The notes under the pieces were generated by a model. The model was given only the letters and a program-made list of their open reading frames with translations. It was not told the origin of the DNA and did no database searches. This document shows positions 1-9,206 of a stretch of DNA of 64,000 nucleotides, one piece after another. The stretch's first letter is position 1. Every line of letters starts with the position of its first letter. Source of the stretch: Thermoanaerobacter uzonensis DSM 18761 (GTDB taxonomy: Bacteria; Bacillota; Thermoanaerobacteria; Thermoanaerobacterales; Thermoanaerobacteraceae); contig NZ_FQUR01000013.1 of the NCBI RefSeq assembly GCF_900129115.1, positions 30,070-94,069 of the forward strand, read 5' to 3'. Position numbers and translations under genes: made by a program.

Positions 1-106
1 CCACTTTTACACACCCCGCTCTTAAAACAATTAAAAAATTCTTCCACAATATATATTCGACATATAATGTAAATTTCCTCCTTAAATTCAAATATATTGT
101 TAAAAA

Positions 107-553
107 TTATAAAAAAGTTTCGGGAACAGGAATAAGATTTTTAAAAAAATTCTCTTGCTGTATAAGCTCAGCCAATTTTTGAGGATAAACTTGATAGTTT
201 TTCAAATCCTTAAGTTCAATCCATTTTACCTCTTTTAAAACCTGTTTCTCTTTAGGTAATTCAGGGTCACTTCCTAATGTCAATCTTCCTCCAACAATAG
301 AAGAATAAAAATATGTTACATAGTAAATATCATATTCCTGAATATAGCAGACACCATTTAACTTAATGTCATAACCTGTCTCTTCTTTACATTCTCTTAT
401 AGCAGCATCTGCTACTGATTCATTTTCTTCAACTCTACCCCCTGGAAAAACCCATGCTATTTCCTCCCCTTCTTGATGTTTTACTAAGAGAACTCTTCCT
501 TCTTCAACAATGACAACTCTCGCTACTAAAAAGCTCGCTCTAAATTTTAACAT
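107..553 (-). CDS. NUDIX hydrolase
   Basis: A 148-residue NUDIX-fold pyrophosphohydrolase. The Nudix box is complete at about residues 38-61: GGRVEENE, then REC-KEE-TG, giving the GX5EX7REUXEEXGU pattern that binds the divalent metal. Family members cleave nucleoside diphosphate-X compounds such as oxidised dNTPs or nucleotide sugars; the substrate cannot be read from sequence. The ATG is preceded by GAGGGA at a good distance. The gene stands alone, separated from rsmG by a dispersed repeat. The family call is firm and the substrate is unknown. Confidence 0.9.
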   Translation of the reverse strand: MLKFRASFLVARVVIVEEGRVLLVKHQEGEEIAWVFPGGRVEENESVADAAIRECKEETGYDIKLNGVCYIQEYDIYYVTYFYSSIVGGRLTLGSDPELPKEKQVLKEVKWIELKDLKNYQVYPQKLAELIQQENFFKNLIPVPETFL

Positions 554-640
554 TTTTTTCCCTCATTCCAAGAATGGTAAGTTATTTGGAATATTTATAT
601 TAAAATTATACCACAAAAATTTTTATAAAAATAAGAAACA

Positions 641-660
641 GTCTAAAAGTAATTTTAGAC
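641..660. terminator. Short hairpin beside dispersed repeat copy A
   Basis: A 20-base near-perfect palindrome (GTCTAAAAG/TTTTAGAC arms) lies directly before the left arm of dispersed repeat copy A. Copies B and C also have a hairpin directly beside an arm. It could be a weak bidirectional terminator or part of the element. Confidence 0.4.
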
Positions 661-664
661 TACA

Positions 665-960
665 GCTTGTTGACAAAGTTAAAAAATTTTAAAATAGGAT
701 ATTTTGCATCGTCACTCCGATATTTCAAAGCGACAAAACATAAGCTTCCCTTCGGGCTCCGGCAGGGTACCTACGTCAGGTGGCAGCCATGCCTTAAGGT
801 GCCCGCCTCCACCCTCGGTCTTGCTAAGTTTTCCGGCACTCAAGTAAGTATGCTTGTTTTTCTATTTTTGCTTTATAAACTTTCTTACTTGAGTGCCGGG
901 CCGCTTTGTCACAAGTCACACCAATTGCAAAATATCCTAGTTTTGAAAGTTTGTCTACAG
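665..960. repeat. Dispersed palindromic repeat, copy A
   Basis: This GC-richer block in an AT-rich gap shares long stretches with 21192-21447 and 50926-51052. Shared landmarks are an outer left arm starting TTGTTGACAAAG, the core CGGGCTCCGGCAGGGTACC, then GCCCGCCTCC, CCTCGGTCTTGCTAAGTTTT, CGCTTTGTCACAAGTCAC, and an outer right arm ending AAAGTTTGTCTACA. The two ends are imperfect inverted repeats of each other, so the whole element can fold as one long hairpin. Open reading frames through it have no family resemblance and no plausible start. It is an intergenic repeat of unknown function; the internal hairpin at 833-899 is unique to this copy. Confidence 0.75.
833..899. repeat. Hairpin insertion inside repeat copy A
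   Basis: A perfect 16-bp inverted repeat (CCGGCACTCAAGTAAG and its complement) encloses a 35-base AT-rich loop. It replaces the four bases GTTG found at the same place in copy B, between GCTAAGTTTT and CCGCTTTGTCAC. It is therefore a secondary insertion or a local stem expansion in this copy. Confidence 0.65.
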
Positions 961-1054
961 GAGAGAAAGATAGCGATTTTAAGCTGCCACAAAACAAGCC
1001 TTAGGCACGGTTTAGAAACGAGAACATATACTCGAGCATATTTATCCTTTCATT

Positions 1055-1777
1055 TTATAAAGGAGATCTTTGTATAGCATTTGCTCTTCTAGGATACTTT
1101 GTAGGACATTTATCTGTTTTTTTGATAATTATTAAGTGATGTAATATATCACTATAAGGAAGTTTAACTTCCTCTATTTTTTCAATTCTTCCTTTTAATT
1201 CTTTTAAAGCTTTTTGACTATTTTTTATTTCCTCTTTAATCTCTCGGCCTTTTAAAGCAATAAAATAACCATCTACTTTTACAAAAGGAAGAGTATATTC
1301 CAATAAAATATTTAAAGGTGCCACAGCTCGTGCCACGGATAAATCAAACTGCTCTCTAAATTTTATATCTTTGCCTATATCTTCAGCTCGTCCGTGAATT
1401 AATTCTATTTCATTTATATCCAATTTATTTATAACTTCTTCTAAAAAAATAATTCTTTTTTTGGAAGAATCTAAAAGAGTAGCTTTTAATTTAGGAAATA
1501 CAATTTTTAAAGGAATAGAAGGAAAACCAGCCCCTGTACCAACATCTATAATTTTTTCGTCCCCTTTTATTTTTTCACTCTTAATCGCAGATAAACTATC
1601 TAAAAAATGCTTAATTACAACTTCACTTTCTTCTGTAATTGCCGTTAAATTCATCTTCTGATTCCATTCCAATAAAAGAGCATAATATTTTTGGAAATGT
1701 TCCACATGGAACATTTCCAAAAATATACCCCACTCTTTAGCTCCTTCAATTAGCATATCAACCGATTTGTTCTTCAT
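1055..1777 (-). CDS. rsmG: 16S rRNA m7G527 methyltransferase RsmG (GidB)
   Basis: RsmG uses S-adenosylmethionine to methylate N7 of G527 in 16S rRNA, in the streptomycin-sensitive 530 loop. The 240-residue protein has the SAM-binding motif [12 protein letters not shown] at about residues 79-90, the N-terminal [11 protein letters not shown] signature, and the usual basic C-terminal tail ending [13 protein letters not shown]. Its start overlaps the end of mnmG by 20 bases, so the two are translationally linked, as in many Firmicutes. Length is normal for the family. The chosen ATG has GGAG upstream; a second Met eight codons in has no ribosome site. Confidence 0.95.
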   Translation of the reverse strand: MKNKSVDMLIEGAKEWGIFLEMFHVEHFQKYYALLLEWNQKMNLTAITEESEVVIKHFLDSLSAIKSEKIKGDEKIIDVGTGAGFPSIPLKIVFPKLKATLLDSSKKRIIFLEEVINKLDINEIELIHGRAEDIGKDIKFREQFDLSVARAVAPLNILLEYTLPFVKVDGYFIALKGREIKEEIKNSQKALKELKGRIEKIEEVKLPYSDILHHLIIIKKTDKCPTKYPRRANAIQRSPL

Positions 1778-3659
1778 CGCCTTTATTTCTCCTTAATTGC
1801 TCCATAAAAATTAAAAGCACAGAAATATCTGCAGGTGAAACTCCCGAAATACGAGAAGCCTGTCCAATTGAAGTAGGCCTTATTTTTGTCAATTTTTCTT
1901 TTGCTTCATTGCTTAAACCATGAATTTGATAATAATCAATATCATCTGGAATTTTTTTGTTTTCTAAAGCTTTAAAATGGTCAACTTGTCTTAGTTGTTT
2001 CATTATATATCCTTCATATTTAATATTTATATCTATTTGTTCAGCCACACTATCTAAAATATCATGGGACCTGTTTTTATCCAAAAATTCAACAGACTTA
2101 TAATCAATTTCAGGTCGCTTTAGCAAAGTATAAAGGTCAACTCCTGTAACTAAAGGAGTACTTCCTTTAGAGATGAGAAAATTGTTGACTTCCTCAGAAG
2201 GTCTTACCATGACACCAGGAAGTCTTTGCATCTCCTTTTCTAACTGAATCTTCTTCTTTAAAAATTTTCCATATCTTTCTTCTGTTACAAGGCCAATTTC
2301 ATACCCTATCTCTGTCAATCTAAAATCTGCGTTATCTTGTCTTAATAAAAGTCTATATTCTGCTCTCGAAGTAAGCATCCTATAAGGCTCATTTGTACCT
2401 TTTGTCACTAAATCATCAATTAGCACTCCTATATAAGCTTGAGACCTATCTAAAATTACAGGAGGTTTGTTTAAAAGCTTCATAGCAGCATTTATTCCCG
2501 CCATCAAACCTTGAGCAGCTGCTTCTTCATATCCAGATGTGCCATTGACTTGTCCTCCAAAGTATAATCCTTCAATTTTTTTAGATTCTAAAGTAGCTTT
2601 TAATTGCGTTGGGTCTATACAGTCGTATTCAATAGCGTAAGCTGGCCTCATCACTCTTACATTCTCAAGACCGGGAACAGTCCTCAAAAATTCAAGTTGT
2701 ACATCTTCGGGCAAACTAGAAGACATACCTTGTACATACATTTCATAAGTATTTAGTCCTTCTGGTTCAATAAAAATTTGATGCCTTTCTTTATGGGGGA
2801 ATTTTACAACTTTATCTTCAATAGAAGGACAGTATCTTACTCCTACCCCTGTTATTTCTCCACTAAAAAGAGGAGAGCGGTCAATATTCGCCATTATTAT
2901 TTCATGAGTTCTTTTATTAGTATAAGTAAGCCAACAGGGTAACTGTTCTATTTCGATTTTATCATGCATATAGGAAAAAGGAGTAATTACTTCATCCCCT
3001 GGCTGTATTTCCATCTTGGAAAAATCAATACTTCTTTTATCAACTCTTGCAGGAGTACCTGTTTTAAATCTCATCAACTTAAAGCCTAATCTTTTTAAAG
3101 TCTCAGAAAGCTCATTAGCTGGAAAAAGTCCACTAGGCCCACTTGCAAAACTCACATCGCCAATTATAACTCTTCCTTTCAAGAAAGTACCTGTAGTAAT
3201 AATACAAGCCTTACATTTATATATCGCACCTAATTTTGTTACAACCCCTGTAACTTTGTTATCTTCTACCAAAATGTCTACAATTTCCGCCTGTTTTATA
3301 TCAAGGTTTTCTTGTCTTTCTAAAGTGTACTTCATGTTTGCTTGGTAAAGTTTTTTGTCAACTTGTGCCCTCAAAGACCTTACAGCAGGGCCTTTACTTG
3401 TATTCAAAGTGCGAATTTGTAGTAGCGATTTGTCTGTATTTATAGCCATTTCTCCACCTAAAGCGTCAATCTCTCTCACCAACTGGGCTTTGGCAGGGCC
3501 TCCGATAGAAGGATTACAAGCCATCAAAGCAATAGAATCTAAGTTTACAGCAAAACCTACCGTTTTAAGGCCCAACCTTGCACAGGCGAGAGCAGCTTCA
3601 CTGCCCGCATGTCCCAGCCCTACCACTGCAACATCGTATTCACCTGCAATAAAATTCAT
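1758..3659 (-). CDS. mnmG: tRNA U34 carboxymethylaminomethyl synthase, FAD subunit MnmG (GidA)
   Basis: MnmG with MnmE installs carboxymethylaminomethyl groups at C5 of wobble uridine 34 in several tRNAs, using FAD, NADH and methylene-THF. The N-terminus has the FAD dinucleotide fold [12 protein letters not shown] near residues 11-23, followed by family blocks such as [19 protein letters not shown] and the C-terminal [13 protein letters not shown] region. The longest frame would start eight codons earlier, but the ATG at 3659 gives the family start [10 protein letters not shown] and has AGGTGA upstream. Length is 633 residues, normal for the family. It lies eight bases behind mnmE in the same operon. 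Confidence 0.96.
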   Translation of the reverse strand: MNFIAGEYDVAVVGLGHAGSEAALACARLGLKTVGFAVNLDSIALMACNPSIGGPAKAQLVREIDALGGEMAINTDKSLLQIRTLNTSKGPAVRSLRAQVDKKLYQANMKYTLERQENLDIKQAEIVDILVEDNKVTGVVTKLGAIYKCKACIITTGTFLKGRVIIGDVSFASGPSGLFPANELSETLKRLGFKLMRFKTGTPARVDKRSIDFSKMEIQPGDEVITPFSYMHDKIEIEQLPCWLTYTNKRTHEIIMANIDRSPLFSGEITGVGVRYCPSIEDKVVKFPHKERHQIFIEPEGLNTYEMYVQGMSSSLPEDVQLEFLRTVPGLENVRVMRPAYAIEYDCIDPTQLKATLESKKIEGLYFGGQVNGTSGYEEAAAQGLMAGINAAMKLLNKPPVILDRSQAYIGVLIDDLVTKGTNEPYRMLTSRAEYRLLLRQDNADFRLTEIGYEIGLVTEERYGKFLKKKIQLEKEMQRLPGVMVRPSEEVNNFLISKGSTPLVTGVDLYTLLKRPEIDYKSVEFLDKNRSHDILDSVAEQIDINIKYEGYIMKQLRQVDHFKALENKKIPDDIDYYQIHGLSNEAKEKLTKIRPTSIGQASRISGVSPADISVLLIFMEQLRRNKGDEEQIG

Positions 3660-3667
3660 ACATTCAC

Positions 3668-5050
3668 CTACTTTCCCACACAAAATCTCTCAAAAATTTC
3701 ATTTATTAAATCCTCAGTTGCCGTCTCTCCAGTAATTTTACCTAATTGGTCAAGAGCAGAATGCAAATCAATTGTAATTAGGTCTTCACTATACCCCCTT
3801 TCGATAGCATTAACACAGCTTTCTATATAACTTTTAGCATTGATAAGTGCTTCTTTGTGCCGCGAATTTATGACTATTTCATCTTCACTCACACTTATGT
3901 CTCCTCTAAACACCAAATTATAAATGGTGTTTTCTAATTCTTCCAACCCAATTTTTTCAACAGTCGAAACCTCTATTATTATACCATCTTTGGTAAGATT
4001 TTTTAATTCTTTTTCATCAATTTTTTTAGGTAGATCGATCTTATTCAGCACAAATATGATGTTTTTACCTGTTAAAATATCGAAAATTTCATAGTCCTCT
4101 TTAGTTAACTCTCTTGAGGAATCCAGCACAAACAATATTAAATCTGCTTCACCCAGAACTTCTTTACTTTTAGCAACCCCTATTTTTTCCACCAATTCGT
4201 CTGTATCTCTAATTCCTGCTGTATCAATAAGTTTTATTGGAATACCCTTTACATTAACATATTCTTCAATAATATCCCTGGTAGTTCCTGGTATATCTGT
4301 GACAATAGCTCTATTTTCTTTTAATAAAGCGTTTAAAAGAGATGATTTACCAACATTCGGTTTACCAATTATGGCAGTTTTAAGTCCTTCTCTTATAATC
4401 CTTCCACTTTCAGAAGATGCTATAAGTTTATCGATATCTTCCACTATTTCCTTAGAAGTTTCTAACATTTCTTTTCTCTCTAGTTCCTCCACATCCTCTT
4501 CAGGAAAATCTATTAAAGCTAAAAGATGAACTAACAGACCCATAATTTTATCTTTAATTTCCTTTATTCTACTTCCCACATATCCAGCCAACTGTTTCTG
4601 GGCGTATTTATTAGCAAGCATAGTCTTAGCGCTAATTATATCTATAACTGCTTCGGCTTGAGATAAATCAATTCGCCCATTTAAAAAGGCTCTTTTTGTA
4701 AATTCCCCTGGTTCGGCCAAACGAGCACCTTGTTTTAATATTAATTCCAAAATTTTAGAGGTAATTACTATACCTCCATGACAATTTACTTCAACTATAT
4801 CCTCTTTTGTATAGGTATTAGGTTTTTTCATGATAGATACTAAAACTTCGTCATATACTTCTTCTGTTTCAGGGTCTACTATATGTCCATAATGTAAAGT
4901 ATGACTTTTTACCTTTTTTATATCTTTGGGCTTATAGGGCTTGAAAATTTTTGAAATTATTTCTAAAGCATCATCACCACTTATTCTAACTATTCCAATT
5001 CCTGCTTCCCCTGGAAAAGTGGAAATAGCTGCAATTGTATCAAAAACCAT
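3668..5050 (-). CDS. mnmE: tRNA modification GTPase MnmE (TrmE)
   Basis: MnmE is the GTPase partner of MnmG in wobble uridine modification. It shows an N-terminal formyl-THF-binding domain, an all-alpha domain, and an inserted G domain with P-loop [12 protein letters not shown] at about residues 229-240, then TTRD, DTAG and NKID. The C-terminus is FCVGK, carrying the catalytic CxGK cysteine. The start is uncertain among three in-frame codons within 12 bases; [11 protein letters not shown] matches the family best. Length is about 460 residues. A terminator-like hairpin after jag upstream suggests that mnmE has its own promoter. Confidence 0.95.
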   Translation of the reverse strand: MVFDTIAAISTFPGEAGIGIVRISGDDALEIISKIFKPYKPKDIKKVKSHTLHYGHIVDPETEEVYDEVLVSIMKKPNTYTKEDIVEVNCHGGIVITSKILELILKQGARLAEPGEFTKRAFLNGRIDLSQAEAVIDIISAKTMLANKYAQKQLAGYVGSRIKEIKDKIMGLLVHLLALIDFPEEDVEELERKEMLETSKEIVEDIDKLIASSESGRIIREGLKTAIIGKPNVGKSSLLNALLKENRAIVTDIPGTTRDIIEEYVNVKGIPIKLIDTAGIRDTDELVEKIGVAKSKEVLGEADLILFVLDSSRELTKEDYEIFDILTGKNIIFVLNKIDLPKKIDEKELKNLTKDGIIIEVSTVEKIGLEELENTIYNLVFRGDISVSEDEIVINSRHKEALINAKSYIESCVNAIERGYSEDLITIDLHSALDQLGKITGETATEDLINEIFERFCVGK

Positions 5051-5127
5051 TTTCATCACCAACCAAAAAATTATCTTATAAAATAATATACCAATATTTT
5101 TGGCTTTTCAATCACAAATATAAAAAA

Positions 5128-5147
5128 ATCCCCTTGACAGGGTATTA
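5128..5147 (-). terminator. Terminator-like hairpin after jag
   Basis: Read on the minus strand, a CCCTGTCAAGGGG hairpin overlapping the jag stop is followed by a run of seven T. It is short and contains a G-T pair, so termination may be partial. It would separate the yidC-jag transcript from mnmE. Confidence 0.55.
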
Positions 5148-5765
5148 TTTTAAAGCTATTATAACTCTTCTGTTAGGCTCCTCTCCTTCACTATAAGTCT
5201 CTACATAAGGATGGTCCTGCAAAGCCATGTGAATTATTCGTCTTTCATTAGGGCTCATCGGCTCTAACTCAATGCTTTCTTTTGTCTCCATTACTTGTTT
5301 GGCTAATTTTTTTGCAAGCCTAATTAGAGTCTCTTCCCTTCTTTTCCTATAATTTTCTGCATCTAATATAATTCTTCTATATCTATCATATTCTCTATAC
5401 TTGCTGGCAACAATATTTACAAGATATTGCAATGAATCTAATGTCTCTCCCCTATGACCTATCAGCAACCCTACATTTTTTCCATATAAATTAAACTTTA
5501 TAGTATCCTCATCTTCTTCTATATCAAATTTAACATCTAATTTCATCGCTTCAATTACTTGTTTTAAAAAATTTCTAGCACTCTCCTTTACTACATCTTT
5601 TAAAATCACTTTAACTATTGCCTGCTTGCTTATAAGACCTAGAAAACCTTTACCCCCTTCATCTAACACTTCTACTTCTACCATTTCCCTCGGTACACCA
5701 AATTCCTGCAAAGCAAGATTTACAGCTTCTTCCACCGTCTTGCCTGTCCTTATAAGCTCTTTCAA
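5145..5765 (-). CDS. jag: Jag/KhpB RNA-binding protein (SpoIIIJ-associated)
   Basis: This 206-residue protein has the Jag arrangement: an N-terminal Jag_N domain (TGKTVEEAVNLALQEFGV, near residues 7-24), a KH domain with GHRGET, and a C-terminal R3H domain with NERRIIHMALQDHP. Family members (KhpB, EloR) bind RNA and influence cell elongation and division in Gram-positive bacteria. The gene directly follows yidC with one base between them, the order seen across Firmicutes. Length is typical for a clostridial Jag without a long linker. Confidence 0.93.
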   Translation of the reverse strand: MKELIRTGKTVEEAVNLALQEFGVPREMVEVEVLDEGGKGFLGLISKQAIVKVILKDVVKESARNFLKQVIEAMKLDVKFDIEEDEDTIKFNLYGKNVGLLIGHRGETLDSLQYLVNIVASKYREYDRYRRIILDAENYRKRREETLIRLAKKLAKQVMETKESIELEPMSPNERRIIHMALQDHPYVETYSEGEEPNRRVIIALK

Positions 5766-5766
5766 C

Positions 5767-6387
5767 TTATGATTCCCCCTTAGCAGTATTGGTCTCTCTC
5801 ATAAAAATATACTGCTGCACTATTTGAAATATATTACTTGTAACCCAATATATTCCTATACCTGCTGGCAAAGAAACAGTTACCCACCCCATAAAGATTG
5901 ACATCATTATATTCATAGAATTTTGACTTTTGTCCGTTGCTATCATGGCAGAAGATATATAAGTAGTTACAGCAGCTAAAATAGGAATTATATAATAAGG
6001 GTCCTTTTGCGCAAGACTATGCATCCATAAAAAAGAAGCAGTTGAAAAAGCCGGATAAGTTCTAAGCATCGCAAAAAGTGGCCACAATATTATCAAAGGC
6101 AAAAGCATAGGTAAACATCCGCCAAAGGGATTTACTTTCTTCTCTTGATACAATTTCATTGTTTCCATATTTAATTTTTGAGGGTCTTTAGCATACTTCT
6201 TCTGAAGCTCCTGCACAAGAGGCTGTATTTCTTTCATCTTTTTCATCGTACTCATTTGCTGCATATAAAAAGGCAAAAGAAGTATCCTTATTAAAATAGT
6301 AAAAATAATTATAGCAATACCATAATTTCCTACATAATGATGTATAAATTCTAACAATTGTCCTAAATACATAGCAATTGTTGCCAT
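5767..6387 (-). CDS. yidC: Membrane protein insertase YidC/OxaA
   Basis: YidC inserts membrane proteins, alone or with SecYEG. The 206-residue protein has the YidC core: a first hydrophobic segment with the conserved arginine in TILIRILLLPF, a charged coiled region (KKMKEIQPLVQELQKKY), then about four more membrane segments with GGCLPMLLPL. There is no N-terminal lipobox or signal peptide like that of Bacillus SpoIIIJ, so this is the short clostridial form. The start has GGAGGT upstream. It lies between yidD and jag in the usual order. Confidence 0.94.
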   Translation of the reverse strand: MATIAMYLGQLLEFIHHYVGNYGIAIIIFTILIRILLLPFYMQQMSTMKKMKEIQPLVQELQKKYAKDPQKLNMETMKLYQEKKVNPFGGCLPMLLPLIILWPLFAMLRTYPAFSTASFLWMHSLAQKDPYYIIPILAAVTTYISSAMIATDKSQNSMNIMMSIFMGWVTVSLPAGIGIYWVTSNIFQIVQQYIFMRETNTAKGES

Positions 6388-6404
6388 AATATACCTCCAA
6401 AAGT

Positions 6405-6614
6405 TTATTTTACAGGGTCATATCCCCCAGGATTAAAGGGATTGCACCTTAAAATTCTCCAAATAGACATAATCCCGCCTTTTAAAAGTCCATATTTTGA
6501 TATTGCTTCTATAGAATATTGAGAACAAGTTGGATAAAATCTACAGGTCCTTGGCTTCATAGGCGAAATATATTTTTGATACACCTTAATTAAAAAAATA
6601 ACAACATTTTTCAT
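6405..6614 (-). CDS. yidD: Membrane protein insertion efficiency factor YidD
   Basis: A 69-residue member of the YidD (haemolytic domain, DUF37) family, with the signature [15 protein letters not shown] followed by [23 protein letters not shown]. It is thought to be a small amphipathic inner-membrane-associated protein that helps YidC-dependent insertion. It overlaps the end of rnpA by four bases (ATGA-type coupling) and precedes yidC, the standard rpmH-rnpA-yidD-yidC order. Confidence 0.95.
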   Translation of the reverse strand: MKNVVIFLIKVYQKYISPMKPRTCRFYPTCSQYSIEAISKYGLLKGGIMSIWRILRCNPFNPGGYDPVK

Positions 6615-6961
6615 TTTTCATTCCCCGCATAAATAGGTGTTTTCATAATTAATTTTTTAATAGAACTTTTTAAAGTGTGAAAATCAGCCTCTACAATTTT
6701 CCCTCTTGCGACAAAAATTATATCAAAACCTGTTTTTAACTCAATATCTAAAAGTCTAAAACTTTCATGTAAAAGCCTTCTAACTCTATTTCTTACAACA
6801 CTTTTACCTATTTTTTTACTCACTGAATAGCCAACTCTATTAAAGCCCAAATTATTTTCCATAAAATACATTACAATTAACTGATTAGCAACAGATTTGC
6901 CATTTGAATAAACCTTTTTAAATTCATAACTCTTTTTAATTTTTACAATCTTGTTACTCAT
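6611..6961 (-). CDS. rnpA: Ribonuclease P protein component
   Basis: RnpA is the protein cofactor of the ribozyme that removes tRNA 5' leaders. The 116-residue basic protein has the family motif [13 protein letters not shown] near residues 57-69 and the flanking [12 protein letters not shown]. It lies immediately downstream of rpmH and overlaps yidD. Confidence 0.95.
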   Translation of the reverse strand: MSNKIVKIKKSYEFKKVYSNGKSVANQLIVMYFMENNLGFNRVGYSVSKKIGKSVVRNRVRRLLHESFRLLDIELKTGFDIIFVARGKIVEADFHTLKSSIKKLIMKTPIYAGNEK

Positions 6962-6997
6962 TTATACCTCCGGATTGTAAAAAAGGCCCTAAAGGCC

Positions 6998-7132
6998 TCA
7001 CGCTGTCAATCTATGTCTACCTTTTTGTCTTCTTCTTTTTAAAACATTGCGACCACTTTTGGTAGACATCCTCTTTCTAAAACCGTGTACTTTTTTTCTA
7101 TGTCTTTTTTTGGGTTGATAAGTGCGAAGCAT
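6998..7132 (-). CDS. rpmH: 50S ribosomal protein L34
   Basis: This 44-residue gene encodes a very basic protein starting [20 protein letters not shown] and ending in GRHRLTA, the diagnostic L34 sequence. AGGAGGTG precedes the ATG. It is the first gene of the minus-strand operon running away from the origin, with rnpA 36 bases downstream. A near-consensus promoter lies just upstream. Confidence 0.97.
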   Translation of the reverse strand: MLRTYQPKKRHRKKVHGFRKRMSTKSGRNVLKRRRQKGRHRLTA

Positions 7133-7168
7133 TGCCACACCTCCTAAAACCTAAAAAATGCTATAAAA

Positions 7169-7197
7169 ATTATAACGTTAATTAAGGAGGATGTCAA
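7169..7197 (-). promoter_or_regulatory. Consensus sigma-A promoter of rpmH operon
   Basis: On the minus strand, TTGACA and TATAAT are separated by exactly 17 bases. Both hexamers are perfect consensus. The -10 lies about 37 bases upstream of the rpmH start. Confidence 0.9.
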
Positions 7198-7199
7198 CA

Positions 7200-7640
7200 A
7201 GACTTTTTAAAATAAGAAAATTATCAACAACCTAAGAATTATCTACACCCAGCTGTAGACAAAATTATTTTTCTTATTGATAATCTGTTGATAATTTGTT
7301 ATTATAAAATTAAACTGTTGATAACTTAAATAAATTGTAGCCACAAAAATAACAACTTATTCACATGTTGTTGATAAATTTGTGGATAAGTTGTTATTTC
7401 AATGTTAGTTTTCTTATTCATTATACTTATAATGTAGGTATTTTAATTTTTTTATCTATTTTTTTATTAAAATATTTTTTATCAACAATATATGTATATG
7501 TGTTTTTGCAAAAGTTATCAAATTAAAAAATTCACAAAATCAAATCTAATTTACTAACAACCAAATTAAACCGATATATATTATACCACCCTTTTAAATA
7601 AGTTATCCACATTTTATTGATGGGCTTAGGAGGTCATACA
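7200..7640. other. oriC region, rpmH-dnaA side: DnaA-box cluster
   Basis: This very AT-rich gap between divergent rpmH and dnaA contains many DnaA boxes. Plus-strand matches are at 7221 (TTATCAACA), 7239 (TTATCTACA), 7357 (TTATTCACA), 7479 (TTATCAACA) and 7603 (perfect TTATCCACA, next to dnaA). Minus-strand matches are at 7286, 7316 and 7369 (TTATCAACA) and 7381 (perfect TTATCCACA). Strand switch of genes, box clustering and gene order mark this as the replication origin. The dnaA promoter must also lie here, with TATAAT near 7430, so DnaA autoregulation is likely. Confidence 0.9.
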
Positions 7641-8972
7641 ATGTATGGAGATCATCGCCAAACATGGGAGAGGATAGTGGAAGTCATAAAAAGTGAGCTT
7701 ACCCCCACCAGCTATAACACTTGGTTAGTTCACATAAAACCATTAGCAATCATTGATGATGTACTATTTTTAAGTACCCCTAACACTTTTACAAAAAATA
7801 TAATAAATGGAAGATATATAAATATCATCTATGATGCTGCTTCAAAAGCCTCAAATAAACTATACAACATAAAAATATTGTCAGAAGACGAAGAAGAATA
7901 TAGAGAAATTAAAGAATCTATCGAAAAAGAAAACTTAACTGAATCCACTACTCTTTCCACCCTAAATCCAAAATATACTTTTGATACTTTTGTAGTTGGA
8001 AACAGCAATAAACTTGCTCACGCTGCATGTCTTGCAGTAGCTCAAGCTCCTGCAAAAGCGTATAACCCTTTATTTATTTATGGAGGAGTGGGTTTAGGTA
8101 AAACCCATTTAATGCATGCAATAGGGCACTTTATCAATAAACATCAAAGTGGTTACAAAATAATGTACGTTACGTCAGAAACGTTTACAAATGAGCTGGT
8201 TAACTCCATAAAAGACGACAAAAACGAAGAATTTAGAAACAAGTACAGAAACATTGACGTCCTTCTAATAGATGATATTCAATTTATAGCAAAAAAAGAA
8301 CGAACTCAAGAAGAATTTTTCCATACTTTTAACACTCTTTACGAAGCCAACAAGCAAATAGTTATCTCCAGTGATAGACCACCAAAAGAAATTCCAACTT
8401 TAGAAGAGAGACTAAGGTCAAGGTTTGAATGGGGTTTAATTGCGGATATACAGCCACCAGATTATGAAACAAGAATTGCAATACTTAAGAAAAAAGCTCA
8501 ATCAGAAAATCTAAATATACCCGACGAAGTTTTAGCTTATGTGGCAGAAAAAATCCAATCAAACATAAGAGAGTTAGAAGGAGCGTTAATAAGAATCGTA
8601 GCTTTTTCAAATCTTACAAAATCTAATATAGATTTAGAATTAGCTAAGCATGCTTTAAAAGAAATTGTATCCAATAAAACGAGAGAAATAACTGTAAAAC
8701 TCATACAAGAAGAAGTTTGCAAGTACTATAACATAAAACTAGAAGATTTCAGGTCCCGCAAAAGGACAAAAAACATAGCTTATCCGCGGCAAATTGCAAT
8801 GTACTTAGCGAGAGAACTGACAGATTTATCTCTTCCAAAGATAGGAGAAGAATTTGGAAAAGACCATACTACTGTAATCCATGCCTATGAAAAAATCTCT
8901 AGTGAAATAAAACAAGATGAACTTCTCTCAAGGCAGATTGAAGAACTTAAAAAGAGAATAAAAGGTTTTTAA
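7641..8972 (+). CDS. dnaA: Chromosomal replication initiator DnaA
   Basis: DnaA is an AAA+ ATPase that binds DnaA boxes and melts the origin. The 443-residue protein has an N-terminal domain I ([21 protein letters not shown]), a short variable domain II, the AAA+ domain with P-loop GGVGLGKT at about 148-155 and Walker B LLIDDIQF, and the DNA-binding domain IV signature [14 protein letters not shown]. An earlier in-frame start exists at 7617, but AGGAGGT immediately before the ATG at 7641 and the family start MYGDHRQTW decide for 7641. A perfect DnaA box sits 30 bases upstream. Confidence 0.97.
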   Translation: MYGDHRQTWERIVEVIKSELTPTSYNTWLVHIKPLAIIDDVLFLSTPNTFTKNIINGRYINIIYDAASKASNKLYNIKILSEDEEEYREIKESIEKENLTESTTLSTLNPKYTFDTFVVGNSNKLAHAACLAVAQAPAKAYNPLFIYGGVGLGKTHLMHAIGHFINKHQSGYKIMYVTSETFTNELVNSIKDDKNEEFRNKYRNIDVLLIDDIQFIAKKERTQEEFFHTFNTLYEANKQIVISSDRPPKEIPTLEERLRSRFEWGLIADIQPPDYETRIAILKKKAQSENLNIPDEVLAYVAEKIQSNIRELEGALIRIVAFSNLTKSNIDLELAKHALKEIVSNKTREITVKLIQEEVCKYYNIKLEDFRSRKRTKNIAYPRQIAMYLARELTDLSLPKIGEEFGKDHTTVIHAYEKISSEIKQDELLSRQIEELKKRIKGF

Positions 8973-9006
8973 CATATAAACAGGGATAACCCTGTTTATA
9001 TGTTTT
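8972..9006 (+). terminator. Terminator after dnaA
   Basis: A perfect 14-bp inverted repeat with a four-base loop (ATATAAACAGGG arm) begins at the dnaA stop codon and is followed by TTT. It probably ends or attenuates the dnaA transcript before dnaN. Confidence 0.75.
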
Positions 9007-9014
9007 AAAATTTT

Positions 9015-9075
9015 TTGTCTGTGAATATTGTTAATAATTTTAAATAATTGTCCAAAAGTTATTCACAGACAATTA
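9015..9075. other. oriC second part: DnaA boxes between dnaA and dnaN
   Basis: A DnaA-like box on the minus strand (TGTGAATAT at 9020) and a TTATTCACA on the plus strand (9059-9067) flank an AT-rich stretch. With the cluster upstream of dnaA this gives the bipartite origin known from Bacillus. The AT-rich part is the natural candidate for the unwinding element. Confidence 0.65.
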
Positions 9076-9206
9076 TCGACTTTTTCTCTGCTTTACAAAC
9101 TCTTACTAACAAAATAACACTTTCTATTACTACGACTACTAAGTGTTTATCTTATCTATTATATGATTTGATTCAAAAAATATTCTCAAAAACAGGAGTG
9201 AAAAAA

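Noticed and set aside
56..62. Spo0A-like box (TGTCGAA on the minus strand) near the window edge
   Set aside because: A seven-base match without a gene or promoter that can be assessed inside the window.
667..1077. 136-codon open frame on the plus strand
   Set aside because: It runs through the dispersed repeat and the end of rsmG, has no family resemblance, and its text follows the palindromic repeat.
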